DNA of 13,928 nucleotides. Source: Candidatus Izemoplasmatales bacterium. GTDB lineage: Bacteria; Bacillota_I; Bacilli_A; Izemoplasmatales; Hujiaoplasmataceae. Numbering within the stretch: position 1 is the stretch's first letter; the number at the start of each line of letters is the position of its first letter. The stretch covers positions 1-13,928 of the forward strand of contig JAQVTV010000015.1 in NCBI GenBank assembly GCA_028699855.1. Reading direction: 5' to 3'. Under the pieces are notes generated by a model. That model made no database searches and was not told where the DNA came from. It worked only from the letters and a program-made list of their open reading frames with translations. The translations under genes were made by a program, and so were the position numbers. This document shows, piece by piece, positions 1-7,377 of this stretch.

Positions 1-122
1 ATTGCTTCTTTCAGTTCGATTTGGACACGAAAAGTATTTGTTTCCCGTGCATTTGACACTGCAGGAAAAATCTTCGCGGCATTATCGAGTTTGAACCACG
101 ATTCCCGCCCTCGATCGACCAT
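1..122 (-). CDS. N-terminal fragment of a condensation/acyltransferase-like protein
   Basis: An open frame on the minus strand starts with ATG at 120-122 and runs 40 codons to the window edge without a stop. It begins MVDRGRESWFKLDNAAKIFP and continues with AVSNARETNTFRVQIELKEA. The W-[FY]-K-LDNAAK-I-[FY]-PAV opening is, from memory, characteristic of a Firmicutes family usually annotated as alcohol acetyltransferase-like or condensation-domain protein, 400-500 residues long. The start lies 8 nt after the stop of the upstream alpha/beta hydrolase gene, so the two are almost certainly one operon and probably translationally coupled. The catalytic motif (HHxxxDG-type in that superfamily) would lie outside the window, so activity cannot be judged. 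The family call is recognition of a short N-terminus only. Confidence 0.6.
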   Translation of the reverse strand, partial: MVDRGRESWFKLDNAAKIFPAVSNARETNTFRVQIELKEA

Positions 123-130
123 CACTTTAC

Positions 131-1075
131 TCACCGTTCCTTGACACTGCATTCGGTAAACTGTCCCGCGATATACCGTCCGATCTCTTTCCACGCTTTT
201 TGTGCATCGGGAATGAGACTGAACGCGAGTTGAAACACATGAAACATCCCTCGATAGATCGTGACATCGACACGGTTGCCCGCTTGTGCTGCTTTACGCG
301 CAACCGTCAGGGTATCTGATTCGAGCACCTCACAATCGCCAACGTGCATCATCAGATCACAAAAACCTTCGTAACTTCCGTACGCGGGTGAGATATAGGG
401 GTCATACACATCTGTCTCGCCGATGATTCCGGCGACATCCAACGTTTCAATCCGCTCTCCCAGCAAGGGATCGCGCGATTTATTGCGGATATACGATTCT
501 CCATCAGCTGCCAGATCGGTCCATGCGGACATGGTGATCATCGCTTTGGGTAAGGGGAGATGGTGGTCGCGAAGATACAAACCCAATGCCAATGCCAGCC
601 CTCCGCCTGCAGAATCACCCACCACGATAATTTTCTCGGGATCATAGCCCATCTGTAAAGCATAATCATAACACATAATCGCGTCTTCGAGCGCTGATGG
701 ATGCGAGTGCTCAGGTGCCAAGCGGTAATCCAGTGACAGCACTTTGGTTTCGCAGGTGATGCTTAAATACTTGATGGCTGATCGCCGATAAGAATCGCTA
801 TAGCCGTACTGATACGCGCCTCCATGAAATTGAATGATCAGATATCGAGGCTTATCATCAGCGCGATAGATAAGTTCCATTTTGGCTGTTTTATGGGTGT
901 GCCACTCCGCGCGGATCCCCTTGGGAAAGCGGAAATCATCGCTGAGCCGCGTTGTATACAGACGTCCGTAATGACTTGTTTGCTCGAGGTCTTTGGACCC
1001 GATTCTTGCGAGCATCAGCAATTGTCTGGCCAGACTCCCGCGTATCGTCCGTCGATTGAATTTGATATGTAACAT
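131..1075 (-). CDS. Alpha/beta hydrolase, hormone-sensitive lipase (HSL) type esterase
   Basis: A 314-residue soluble protein of usual HSL-family length. Visible motifs are the oxyanion-hole HGGAYQYG (H84-G91; family form HGGG), DYRLAPEH (116-123), the nucleophile elbow GDSAGGG (S155), and the C-terminal GMFHVF with the catalytic His at 279. The acid residue should lie in VGDCEVLESD (245-254); E249 or D254 are candidates, and the usual DPL tripeptide is absent. Such enzymes hydrolyse short acyl esters in the cytoplasm; the substrate is unknown. There is no signal peptide. The start is fixed by a GGGTGA ribosome binding site about 5 nt upstream and an extended -10 promoter just beyond. The gene is followed at 8 nt by an acyltransferase-like gene, suggesting acyl-group transfer and hydrolysis as a pair (inference). 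Confidence 0.88.
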   Translation of the reverse strand: MLHIKFNRRTIRGSLARQLLMLARIGSKDLEQTSHYGRLYTTRLSDDFRFPKGIRAEWHTHKTAKMELIYRADDKPRYLIIQFHGGAYQYGYSDSYRRSAIKYLSITCETKVLSLDYRLAPEHSHPSALEDAIMCYDYALQMGYDPEKIIVVGDSAGGGLALALGLYLRDHHLPLPKAMITMSAWTDLAADGESYIRNKSRDPLLGERIETLDVAGIIGETDVYDPYISPAYGSYEGFCDLMMHVGDCEVLESDTLTVARKAAQAGNRVDVTIYRGMFHVFQLAFSLIPDAQKAWKEIGRYIAGQFTECSVKER

Positions 1076-1098
1076 CGTATCACCCGCTTTAAGAATAT

Positions 1099-1107
1099 AT
1101 TATATCA
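1099..1107 (-). promoter_or_regulatory. Extended -10 promoter of the alpha/beta hydrolase operon
   Basis: On the minus strand the sequence reads TGATATAAT, a perfect TGN-TATAAT extended -10 element, about 24 nt upstream of the hydrolase ATG. No good -35 hexamer lies 16-18 nt further upstream, which is tolerated when the TGN extension is present. It is divergent from the pepT promoter about 85 nt away. Confidence 0.6.
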
Positions 1108-1187
1108 CATCACCTCAAAATTGCATCATCTCAACACATATGTTTTGATTATCACACAATCTATCTCGATTTCTTGGAAAAATGGTT

Positions 1188-1193
1188 TATAAT
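1188..1193 (+). promoter_or_regulatory. -10 box of the pepT promoter
   Basis: A consensus TATAAT lies 33 nt upstream of the pepT ATG, giving a predicted leader of about 26 nt. The -35 region around 1165-1171 is poor. The position also argues against a start further upstream for pepT, since an in-frame ATG at 1182 would precede the transcription start. Confidence 0.55.
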
Positions 1194-1226
1194 AGACCTA
1201 TCATTCTATATCTACGAGGTGAAATA

Positions 1227-2450
1227 ATGCGCGCATATGAACGCTTGTTGCAATATGTCCCACACGATACCCAATCCAATCCGAAATCAACCACCTATCC
1301 TTCCACCCCCTCCCAAAAAACCTTTGGCGAAATCCTGATCAAGGAACTTGAAACCATGGGGATCCATGCGACGATGGATCCATATGGATATGTGATCGGC
1401 AAAATCCCCTCTAATACAAAAGATCCCGTGAAAACAGTCGCGTTGATCGCCCATATGGATACTTCTTTTGATGCGAGCGGCAAAAATGTTCAGCCACGCA
1501 TCATTCACGACTACGACCTCAAAACCATCACCCTCAACCCAGAGAAAGATCTGCATCTTGATCCCGAGGTGTTTCCTCGTCTAAAAGAACTGAAAGGGCA
1601 TGATCTGATCGTCACCGATGGAACGACGCTTCTCGGAGCCGATGATAAGGCGGGCATCGCCGAAATCATGACGCTCGCGGAAATCCTCACCCGGGATTCA
1701 TCGATTCCCCATGGCGAAATCGTCATCGTTTTCACGCCCGATGAAGAAATCGGCAAAGGGACAGACTACATCGACATCACCAAGATCGGTGCGGATTTCG
1801 CCTATACGCTCGATGGCTCTCAGGTCGGTGAGATCGCTTATGAGAACTTCAACGCAGCCGAAGCGAACGTCACCTTGAATGGCCAATCCGTCCACCCGGG
1901 AAGCGCCAAGAACAAGATGGTCAACTCCTTGCGCCTCGCAATGGTTTTCGACGGTATTCTTCCCCCGTATATGCGCCCAGAATTGACCGAAAAATATGAA
2001 GGATTCAATCATTTGACCGAAGTCGAAGGCCGCGTTGAAAAAACCGTGATGACTTATATCATCCGCAATCATGATACCCGCTTGTTCGAGTCCCAAAAAG
2101 CAGATTTCATTCGCGCAAGCGCATTGCTCAACGAACAATACGGCCCCCACACATGCAGCGTCAAAATCACAGACTCCTATTACAATATGCGTCAGATTAT
2201 TGATCAGAACCAACACATCGTCGCCCTCGCCATCGAAGCCATTCAATCATGTGGAATCACGCCGCTTATCGAGCCCATCCGTGGTGGCACGGACGGTGCG
2301 CGTCTCACCTATATGGGATTGCCTTGTCCCAACCTCGGAACCGGCAGCTACAATTTCCATGGACCCTATGAGTTCGTCTCCATCCAAGAGATGGATCAAG
2401 CCGTTGAGATTCTCGTTCGGCTGATCACAAATATCGCCCGACATCAATAA
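1227..2450 (+). CDS. pepT: Peptidase T (tripeptide aminopeptidase, M20 family)
   Basis: Cytoplasmic zinc tripeptidase that removes the N-terminal residue of tripeptides, feeding amino-acid supply. The 407-residue product matches the usual 405-410. Metal and catalytic residues are all present at near-canonical positions: H76 and D78 in AHMDTS, D139 in GADDKAG, E173 and E174 in PDEEIG, D196 in TLDG, and H378 in NFHG. The IRGGTDGARL segment (351-360) and HPGSAKNKMVNS (223-234) are typical of the dimerisation and substrate-binding regions. An in-frame ATG exists at 1182, but it lies in the promoter; the ATG at 1227 has a GAGGTGA site (1216-1222) 4 nt upstream and gives the expected N-terminus MRAYERLLQYV. 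It is monocistronic, ending in a terminator at 2478-2503. Confidence 0.97.
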   Translation: MRAYERLLQYVPHDTQSNPKSTTYPSTPSQKTFGEILIKELETMGIHATMDPYGYVIGKIPSNTKDPVKTVALIAHMDTSFDASGKNVQPRIIHDYDLKTITLNPEKDLHLDPEVFPRLKELKGHDLIVTDGTTLLGADDKAGIAEIMTLAEILTRDSSIPHGEIVIVFTPDEEIGKGTDYIDITKIGADFAYTLDGSQVGEIAYENFNAAEANVTLNGQSVHPGSAKNKMVNSLRLAMVFDGILPPYMRPELTEKYEGFNHLTEVEGRVEKTVMTYIIRNHDTRLFESQKADFIRASALLNEQYGPHTCSVKITDSYYNMRQIIDQNQHIVALAIEAIQSCGITPLIEPIRGGTDGARLTYMGLPCPNLGTGSYNFHGPYEFVSIQEMDQAVEILVRLITNIARHQ

Positions 2451-2477
2451 GATTGTTCTCTTTTCACATACACCATC

Positions 2478-2503
2478 AAAGGCTAATCGTTTTAGCCTTT
2501 TTT
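2478..2503 (+). terminator. Rho-independent terminator of pepT
   Basis: A perfect 9-bp stem AAAGGCTAA / TTAGCCTTT with a 5-nt TCGTT loop runs into six T residues, 28 nt after the pepT stop. Confidence 0.88.
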
Positions 2504-2912
2504 GAATGTTCTGTCATGATAGAACCCAACACCACGATGTCCATGGGGTTGACTTTCATTCCATGACCGGCGTTTGGCCTTCGGAATACTCCCGAATATC
2601 CCTGACATGGCCCCGATGATCGCTCAGTTCGTTGCTCTAAATATCCTCATTGGCCTATCCGATCAACATCGTGTTTCCCCACAATGTGACAAAAGCAAAT
2701 ATGCCCGCAGGCAATAAGAACAACAGATCTGTCTTGATAATCAACCTCACAGCCCAATCAAACGACCCGTCCAAAGGAGACATGGAATCGATTGTTGTAC
2801 GATTCATCATGATTATGGGCTCCTCAAAAGAAAATCTCTTTACTCTTCTCAAAAATGTGATAAACTTAATTGTTTGAGTCATTTTTTTGAAAGAAAGATA
2901 GGAATGAGAACC
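2504..2912. other. Intergenic stretch with decayed coding-like sequence and the typA leader
   Basis: About 400 nt between the pepT terminator and typA. On the plus strand there is no convincing gene; a weak extended -10 (TGTGATAAA, 2856-2864) is the best typA promoter candidate but has no good -35. On the minus strand there is one short ORF with a strong ribosome binding site (listed separately). Downstream of its stop all three minus frames carry short protein-like runs, for example GHVRDIREYSEGQTPVME in one frame and MKVNPMDIVVLGSIMTEH in the next, separated by stops. This pattern suggests a frameshifted relic rather than random spacer, but I recognise no family. Confidence 0.35.
2655..2810 (-). 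CDS. Small hydrophobic ORF, possibly the 5' end of a decayed membrane-protein gene
   Basis: A 51-residue frame begins MMNRTTIDSMSPLDG and contains a hydrophobic stretch, LLFLLPAGIFAFVTLWGN (28-45), ending MLIG before TAG. What supports translation is a GAGGAG ribosome binding site (2820-2825) with ideal 9-nt spacing to the ATG at 2808-2810. No family is recognised. It lies divergent from typA, in the gap between pepT and typA. It may be a genuine small membrane protein, or the start of a longer gene truncated by the TAG at 2655-2657; the adjacent minus-strand frames to about 2495 look coding-like but broken. There is no clear promoter. Confidence 0.3.
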   Translation of the reverse strand: MMNRTTIDSMSPLDGSFDWAVRLIIKTDLLFLLPAGIFAFVTLWGNTMLIG

Positions 2913-4742
2913 ATGAGAGACAAGAATATCATCAATATCGGTATCATCGCCCATGTGGATGCCGGCAAATCAACTTTGGTCGATGCCTTGCTGCGACAAA
3001 GTCATATATTTCATGATAATGAAGTCATGATTGAACAGATCATGGACAGCAATGACATCGAAAGAGAACGCGGCATTACCATCTACTCCAAAAACTGTTC
3101 AATTGAGCACAACGGCACGAAAATCAATATTGTCGATACCCCGGGCCATGCCGACTTCTCAAGCGAAGTCGAGCGCATCATGAATACAGTTGACACGGTA
3201 ATTCTGTTGGTCGACAGTAGTGAAGGCCCGATGCCACAGACACGGGTTGTCCTCCAAAAATCATTGCAGATCGGCTTGAAACCGATCGTTTTTATCAATA
3301 AAATCGATAAACGCGACGAACGAGCGATGGAAGTCGTCGATATGTGCTTTGATCTCTTCGTCGAGTTGGGAGCGACCAATCAGCAACTCGATTTTCCGAT
3401 CATCTATGGAATTGCCCGAGATGGAATCGCCATGAAAAACTACCATGATGAAGGTGTGAATCTCGATCCGCTGTTTGACTGTATTTTCGAACATATCCAA
3501 TCATATCCCGATAATTCGGATGCACCGCTGATCCTGCAGATATCCTCTTTGCTCTACGATGACTATCTCGGCCGTCTCGGCGTAGGTCGCATCTCCAGAG
3601 GTACCCTGTCATGGGGTAAAACTTATATATTAAGTAAGCGGGATGGGAAAACCCTCCGCGTCAAAGTGACCAAAGTGTTTGTCAATGAAGGTTTGAAACG
3701 GGTAGAAAAAGATATAGCTTATGCAGGAGATATCGTCATCTTTGCCGGTGTGCCCCATATTTCTATCGGCGAGACGTTATGCGAAGAGAACTACTGCGAG
3801 CCCATGCCCATGATCGCCATAGACAAACCCACTTTGTCCATCAACATACTGGTCAATGATTCTCCCTTTGCAGGCACTGTCGGCACCCAAGTTACCTCAA
3901 GACAGATTAGGGCGAGATTGATGAAGGAACTTGAAACAAATGTCGGCCTTGAAGTTGAAGAGTTGCATCATGCAGAAGGTTTCAAAGTCAACGGCAGAGG
4001 TGAACTGCATTTGTCGATTCTCTTAGAGAATATGCGTCGCGAAGGCTTTGAAATGTGCGTTTCCAAACCTGAGATCATCACAAAAATCATCCACGGCAAA
4101 ACCTACGAATCCTTCGAAAGAGTCCTCGTCCATGTTCCCGATGAGTATATAGGCAGTATCATCACACAGTTCAACTCACGCAAAGGCATCCTGAACAAAA
4201 TGACGAGTGAGGGCGGCTACAGCTCGCTTGAATATGTCATGCCGACGCGTGGTTTGATCGGGTACCGCAGCGAGTTCATCAACACGACCAAAGGACAAGG
4301 AACCATGGAAAAAACCTATGATTCCTACCAACCGTATGCAGGCGAGATTGCCGGCAGGAAAAACGGCGTATTCATTGCCAAAGAGCCTGGCAAATCAATG
4401 GCTTACAGCATTTTCAATCTATCAGACAGAGGGCAAATGATCATCCGGCCAGGTGAAGAGATCTATGCAGGCATGATCGTCGGTTTCCATTCGCGAAGCA
4501 ATGACTTGGTGGTCAACCCCTGCAAAAACAAAAATCTGACGAACACGCGCGCAAGTTGTTCCGATGAGGCGATCAAACTGCAAGAACCGATGAAGTTCAC
4601 CTTGGAAGATGCGCTCGAATTGATCGAACATGATGAACTCGTTGAAATCACGCCGAAGTCGATTCGATTAAGAAAAAAGATCCTCGACGAGAACGATCGG
4701 AAAAGAGCGACGCGTTCCGCGCATCGAATCGAAATCCAGTGA
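2913..4742 (+). CDS. typA: Ribosome-associated translational GTPase TypA/BipA
   Basis: A 609-residue GTPase of the EF-G-like family that binds the ribosome and aids large-subunit assembly, especially in cold or stress. G motifs: HVDAGKST (14-21), RERGIT (51-56), DTPGHADF (75-82), NKID (129-132). The family-specific C-terminus is intact, with GYRSEF, GRKNGVFIA, NLSDRGQMIIRPGEE, HSRSNDLVVNPC, LTNTRASCSDEA and VEITPKSIRLRKK. That separates it from EF-G, LepA and tetracycline-protection proteins. The P-loop carries Ala and Ser where Escherichia coli BipA has HVDHGKTT, and FSSEVER replaces FGGEVER. A TTG at 2874 and an ATG at 2904 are in frame, but the ATG at 2913, with AGGA 9 nt upstream, gives the usual family N-terminus. 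It is convergent with the helicase across a shared terminator. Confidence 0.95.
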   Translation: MRDKNIINIGIIAHVDAGKSTLVDALLRQSHIFHDNEVMIEQIMDSNDIERERGITIYSKNCSIEHNGTKINIVDTPGHADFSSEVERIMNTVDTVILLVDSSEGPMPQTRVVLQKSLQIGLKPIVFINKIDKRDERAMEVVDMCFDLFVELGATNQQLDFPIIYGIARDGIAMKNYHDEGVNLDPLFDCIFEHIQSYPDNSDAPLILQISSLLYDDYLGRLGVGRISRGTLSWGKTYILSKRDGKTLRVKVTKVFVNEGLKRVEKDIAYAGDIVIFAGVPHISIGETLCEENYCEPMPMIAIDKPTLSINILVNDSPFAGTVGTQVTSRQIRARLMKELETNVGLEVEELHHAEGFKVNGRGELHLSILLENMRREGFEMCVSKPEIITKIIHGKTYESFERVLVHVPDEYIGSIITQFNSRKGILNKMTSEGGYSSLEYVMPTRGLIGYRSEFINTTKGQGTMEKTYDSYQPYAGEIAGRKNGVFIAKEPGKSMAYSIFNLSDRGQMIIRPGEEIYAGMIVGFHSRSNDLVVNPCKNKNLTNTRASCSDEAIKLQEPMKFTLEDALELIEHDELVEITPKSIRLRKKILDENDRKRATRSAHRIEIQ

Positions 4743-4765
4743 TGAACCATCATCCCATCTCTTCG

Positions 4766-4808
4766 TAAAAAAATGACTGAGTCCCACAAAAACTCAGTCA
4801 TTTTCATA
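4766..4808. terminator. Bidirectional terminator between typA and the DEAD-box helicase
   Basis: A perfect 13-bp stem AAAATGACTGAGT / ACTCAGTCATTTT (4770-4782 and 4792-4804) with a 9-nt loop, flanked by A-runs on the left and T-runs on the right. In the minus direction it is followed by seven T residues, so it is strongest for the helicase; it lies 27 nt after the typA stop and 5 nt from the helicase stop and serves both. Confidence 0.9.
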
Positions 4809-4809
4809 T

Positions 4810-6108
4810 TCAATTTGATGATTTTTTGTTTTGATTGCGGTTATCATATTTGGAATAGTTCTTCGGGCGCGGATGGCCATAAGCCTTCTTCTTAGGTGAT
4901 TGCGTGTGATGGGGGCTGGCGGAACCGCGAGCAGATGGGTTGTGTGATTTTTGCTTGATGGGGGCATTTCCTAACACAACCGAATATGGGTCATTCTTCA
5001 CCACGGGAATATTCATCTTGATATACTTCTGGATGTCATGCAACTGATTCATCTCATCCTCTGAACAAAAAGAAATGGCCACTCCTCCCAATCCCGCGCG
5101 ACCCGTTCTTCCCATACGGTGGATATAGGTTTCCGCAACATCTGGCAAATCAAAGTTGATGACATGTGACAACTCATCGATATCAATGCCTCTTGCGGCA
5201 ATGTCTGTGGCAACCAGTACTCGGATCTTCTTCGCTTTGAACTGAAACAAAGCTTCTTGTCTCGCGCCTTGGGATTTGTTTCCGTGTATGGCGACTGCGG
5301 GAATGTTTTGTTGGATCAATGTTTTGACAATGCGATTCGCACCATGCTTTGTCTTTGAGAAGACGAGAACGGATTTCAGTTTCGTGTCGGACAACAATTG
5401 AATCAACAGATCCATCTTGCTTTTTTTATTGACATGATAGATGGATTGAGAAATCTTGTCGATGATCTGCGCTTCCGGAGTCACTTTGATCCGCTCCGGT
5501 TGATGCAGTATCTCTGAAGCGAGATTGAGGATGGCAGGAGGAATTGTCGCTGAAAAAAGCATGGTCTGTCTGGCTTGAGGAACCATGGCAATGATTTTCT
5601 TGACATCTTTGACAAACCCCATATCCAACATTCGATCCGCTTCATCCAACACAAGAATCGATACCTTCGCCAACGTAAGAACCTTTTGTTGGATCAAATC
5701 CAGCAATCTTCCGGGGGTTGCCACCAATATATCGATACCCCGATGCAATATCGATACCTGCTTTGACTGGGATACGCCTCCGTAGATCACTGTCGTACGC
5801 AGATCGATGTTCTTTCCATATTCAATGAAGTTGTCGTGGATCTGGAGCGCGAGTTCTCTGGTGGGAGCAAGGATCAACGCCTTGATATCACGCTTTGATT
5901 GATAGTGCTTTTGCATGTATAATCTTTGGAGAATCGGAATGGCAAAAGCAGCGGTTTTTCCCGTTCCCGTCTGCGCACTTCCCAAGATGTCTTTCCCTTC
6001 GAGCAATAATGGAATGGCCTCGATTTGTATCGGAGTTGGTTCTTCATATTCCTTCGTAATTAACGCGCTGAGAATCGGTTCGATGATGTTTAGGTCTTGA
6101 AATTTCAT
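4810..6108 (-). CDS. DEAD-box ATP-dependent RNA helicase (RhlE-like)
   Basis: 432 residues with the complete motif set: aromatic F3 and TPIQ (25-28) of the Q motif, AQTGTGKT (45-52, ATP binding), PTREL (82-86), GG (110-111), TPGR (131-134), DEAD (155-158), SAT (186-188), VLVFSKTK (247-254), ATDIAARGIDI (300-310) and HRMGRTGR (330-337). Residues from about 385 form a short basic, polar tail (SPKKKAYGHPRPKNYSKYD region) suitable for nonspecific RNA binding; there is no DbpA-type or CsdA-type folded C-terminal domain, which fits RhlE-like proteins acting in ribosome assembly or mRNA turnover. The ATG is preceded by AAGGAG at 11 nt, slightly long. A small hairpin lies in the leader. Exact orthology within the DEAD-box group cannot be fixed by eye. 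Confidence 0.93.
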   Translation of the reverse strand: MKFQDLNIIEPILSALITKEYEEPTPIQIEAIPLLLEGKDILGSAQTGTGKTAAFAIPILQRLYMQKHYQSKRDIKALILAPTRELALQIHDNFIEYGKNIDLRTTVIYGGVSQSKQVSILHRGIDILVATPGRLLDLIQQKVLTLAKVSILVLDEADRMLDMGFVKDVKKIIAMVPQARQTMLFSATIPPAILNLASEILHQPERIKVTPEAQIIDKISQSIYHVNKKSKMDLLIQLLSDTKLKSVLVFSKTKHGANRIVKTLIQQNIPAVAIHGNKSQGARQEALFQFKAKKIRVLVATDIAARGIDIDELSHVINFDLPDVAETYIHRMGRTGRAGLGGVAISFCSEDEMNQLHDIQKYIKMNIPVVKNDPYSVVLGNAPIKQKSHNPSARGSASPHHTQSPKKKAYGHPRPKNYSKYDNRNQNKKSSN

Positions 6109-6139
6109 TAAAATAATGGCTCCTTGTGTGATACACCGT

Positions 6140-6158
6140 GATTCTTTCTAATAGAATC
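6140..6158 (-). other. Small inverted repeat in the helicase leader
   Basis: GATTCT / AGAATC, a 6-bp stem with a 7-nt loop, sits about 32 nt upstream of the helicase ATG and just above its ribosome binding site. Cold-induced helicase genes often carry structured leaders, but this stem is AT-rich and may be chance. The rest of 6109-6376 holds no gene that I can support and no clear promoter with both hexamers. Confidence 0.25.
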
Positions 6159-6376
6159 TCGATATTGAGTATATGAATGTCATACCCATCAATCATATCA
6201 CATAATGTATGATTTGACGCTATATTCTTCTATTCGCCCGCATTTACAAACAATGACGCCTGGTTTGAATGACGAGAATCATCCACCCAGTCCATCTCCA
6301 AGAAATACCCATCCTATTTGATTATCACAAGTCTGCGAGGCATAAAAGGGTGGGGGTTCAATAGAGCATCTTCTAA

Positions 6377-6394
6377 GAAAAAGCGTTTAAACGC
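6377..6394 (-). terminator. Terminator of the CPBP protease gene, overlapping its stop codon
   Basis: The perfect palindrome GCGTTTAAACGC (6383-6394) is followed in the minus direction by TTTTTC. The TAA stop codon of the gene (6387-6389) lies inside the palindrome. The hairpin is short (effectively 4 bp with a TTAA loop), so termination may be weak. Confidence 0.5.
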
Positions 6395-7109
6395 CGATAA
6401 ACAACGACAATATGACCGTCAGTCCCACGGAAATGACATTGGAAAAACTATGCATCAACATCGGGTAGACGACACTTCTCGATTTTTCATAACAATCTCC
6501 ATAGAAATAACCCAGCACGATGGCCAATACCACTTGAGGCAAAAAATAACTGACCCGGAACGGGTTGAATGAAAACGCCATGTGGGCCATCGCAAAAACA
6601 ATGATCGCAAACAAGTTGGCATAACTTAATCGTTCGTGAAGGCGTTTGTTGTTCGCGATGACGACAAACATCGTCATGGCAAAAGCACGAAAAATGATCT
6701 CCTCGGATGGTCCCGTAAGGAATAGTTGAAATCCCAAATATCCCAGTACGTTTCTCGCGGTCATCGGATATTGAAAAGGTTGAAACGCGTCTGCAGCGAT
6801 TGTGATGGCAAAAGCTACGACCACATAAATCGTAAAAAACAACATGAAGCGTTTCAAGTATTTCATCCCAGCTTCTTTATCTCCCGTACCCAAACGAAAA
6901 TTGATCTTGCCTATCTTTGCGATTACGAACAGCACCAGCAAGATCACAAGGGTCTGAACCACGTGGTGAACAACGATCCACATGAATGCACCGTCCGGAT
7001 CGATGGACGCGTATTGAAACATGTCCGCCACATACCCGCCTATTCTCGGTGCAATCAACAAAAACAACCCCAATATCATTATCAACACCATTTGAAGCAA
7101 CCATTTCAT
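6387..7109 (-). CDS. CPBP-family intramembrane metalloprotease (CAAX/Abi type)
   Basis: A 240-residue multi-pass membrane protein with the three CPBP signatures: EEIIFR (E136, E137, R141), AHMAF (H176) and HSFSN (H220, N224). These residues bind the catalytic water and metal in Rce1-like proteases. Hydrophobic segments lie at about 3-20, 43-64, 88-106, 120-132, 138-152, 165-178, 187-204 and 218-238. Family members cleave membrane substrates, or protect producers from bacteriocins; no bacteriocin gene is visible nearby, so the role is open. The ATG has AAAGGAGA about 9 nt upstream and a near-perfect promoter 58 nt upstream. It is separated from the satD operon by a terminator, so it is transcribed alone. 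Confidence 0.9.
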   Translation of the reverse strand: MKWLLQMVLIMILGLFLLIAPRIGGYVADMFQYASIDPDGAFMWIVVHHVVQTLVILLVLFVIAKIGKINFRLGTGDKEAGMKYLKRFMLFFTIYVVVAFAITIAADAFQPFQYPMTARNVLGYLGFQLFLTGPSEEIIFRAFAMTMFVVIANNKRLHERLSYANLFAIIVFAMAHMAFSFNPFRVSYFLPQVVLAIVLGYFYGDCYEKSRSVVYPMLMHSFSNVISVGLTVILSLFIGV

Positions 7110-7166
7110 GTCTTTTTATCTCCTTTCCATAAATCGTTATCAATCTGAGCCAAAAAATTCTTTAAA

Positions 7167-7195
7167 ATTATATCATTCAATGGGATATATCTCAA
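7167..7195 (-). promoter_or_regulatory. Near-consensus sigma-A promoter of the CPBP protease gene
   Basis: In the minus direction TTGAGA (7190-7195), then exactly 17 nt, then TATAAT (7167-7172), with the gene start 58 nt below the -10. This is the best housekeeping promoter in the window and predicts constitutive expression. Confidence 0.88.
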
Positions 7196-7295
7196 TCCAG
7201 TTGTGCACATTTCATTCGTTCATCCCATAGAGTAATTCGGAAACTCATCGATGATATCACAACAGAATGGTATCTCGTTTCACACGATCATCAAT

Positions 7296-7335
7296 AAAAC
7301 AACCCGGGCCATCAAATATCATGCCGGGTTGTTTT
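7296..7335 (-). terminator. Terminator of the satD operon
   Basis: A 12-bp perfect stem AAAACAACCCGG / CCGGGTTGTTTT with a 16-nt loop, 43 nt after the stop of the DUF3307 gene. A further small hairpin, AGCGATC / GATCGCT (7358-7375), lies between the stop and this terminator. The stem is GC-rich at its top and ends in T residues. Confidence 0.82.
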
Positions 7336-7377
7336 GTATTTATTGAACTGACTGCGGAGCGATCGAATGATCGCTTA

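Noticed and set aside
1182..1226. Longer pepT beginning at the ATG at 1182
   Set aside because: That codon overlaps the TATAAT promoter and has no ribosome binding site; the ATG at 1227 has both a good site and the family N-terminus.
1698..2246. 182-codon minus-strand ORF inside pepT
   Set aside because: Lies wholly opposite a well-supported gene with intact catalytic residues; no start signal and no family resemblance.
4463..4813. 116-codon minus-strand ORF over the end of typA
   Set aside because: Antisense to the conserved C-terminus of TypA and crossing the shared terminator.
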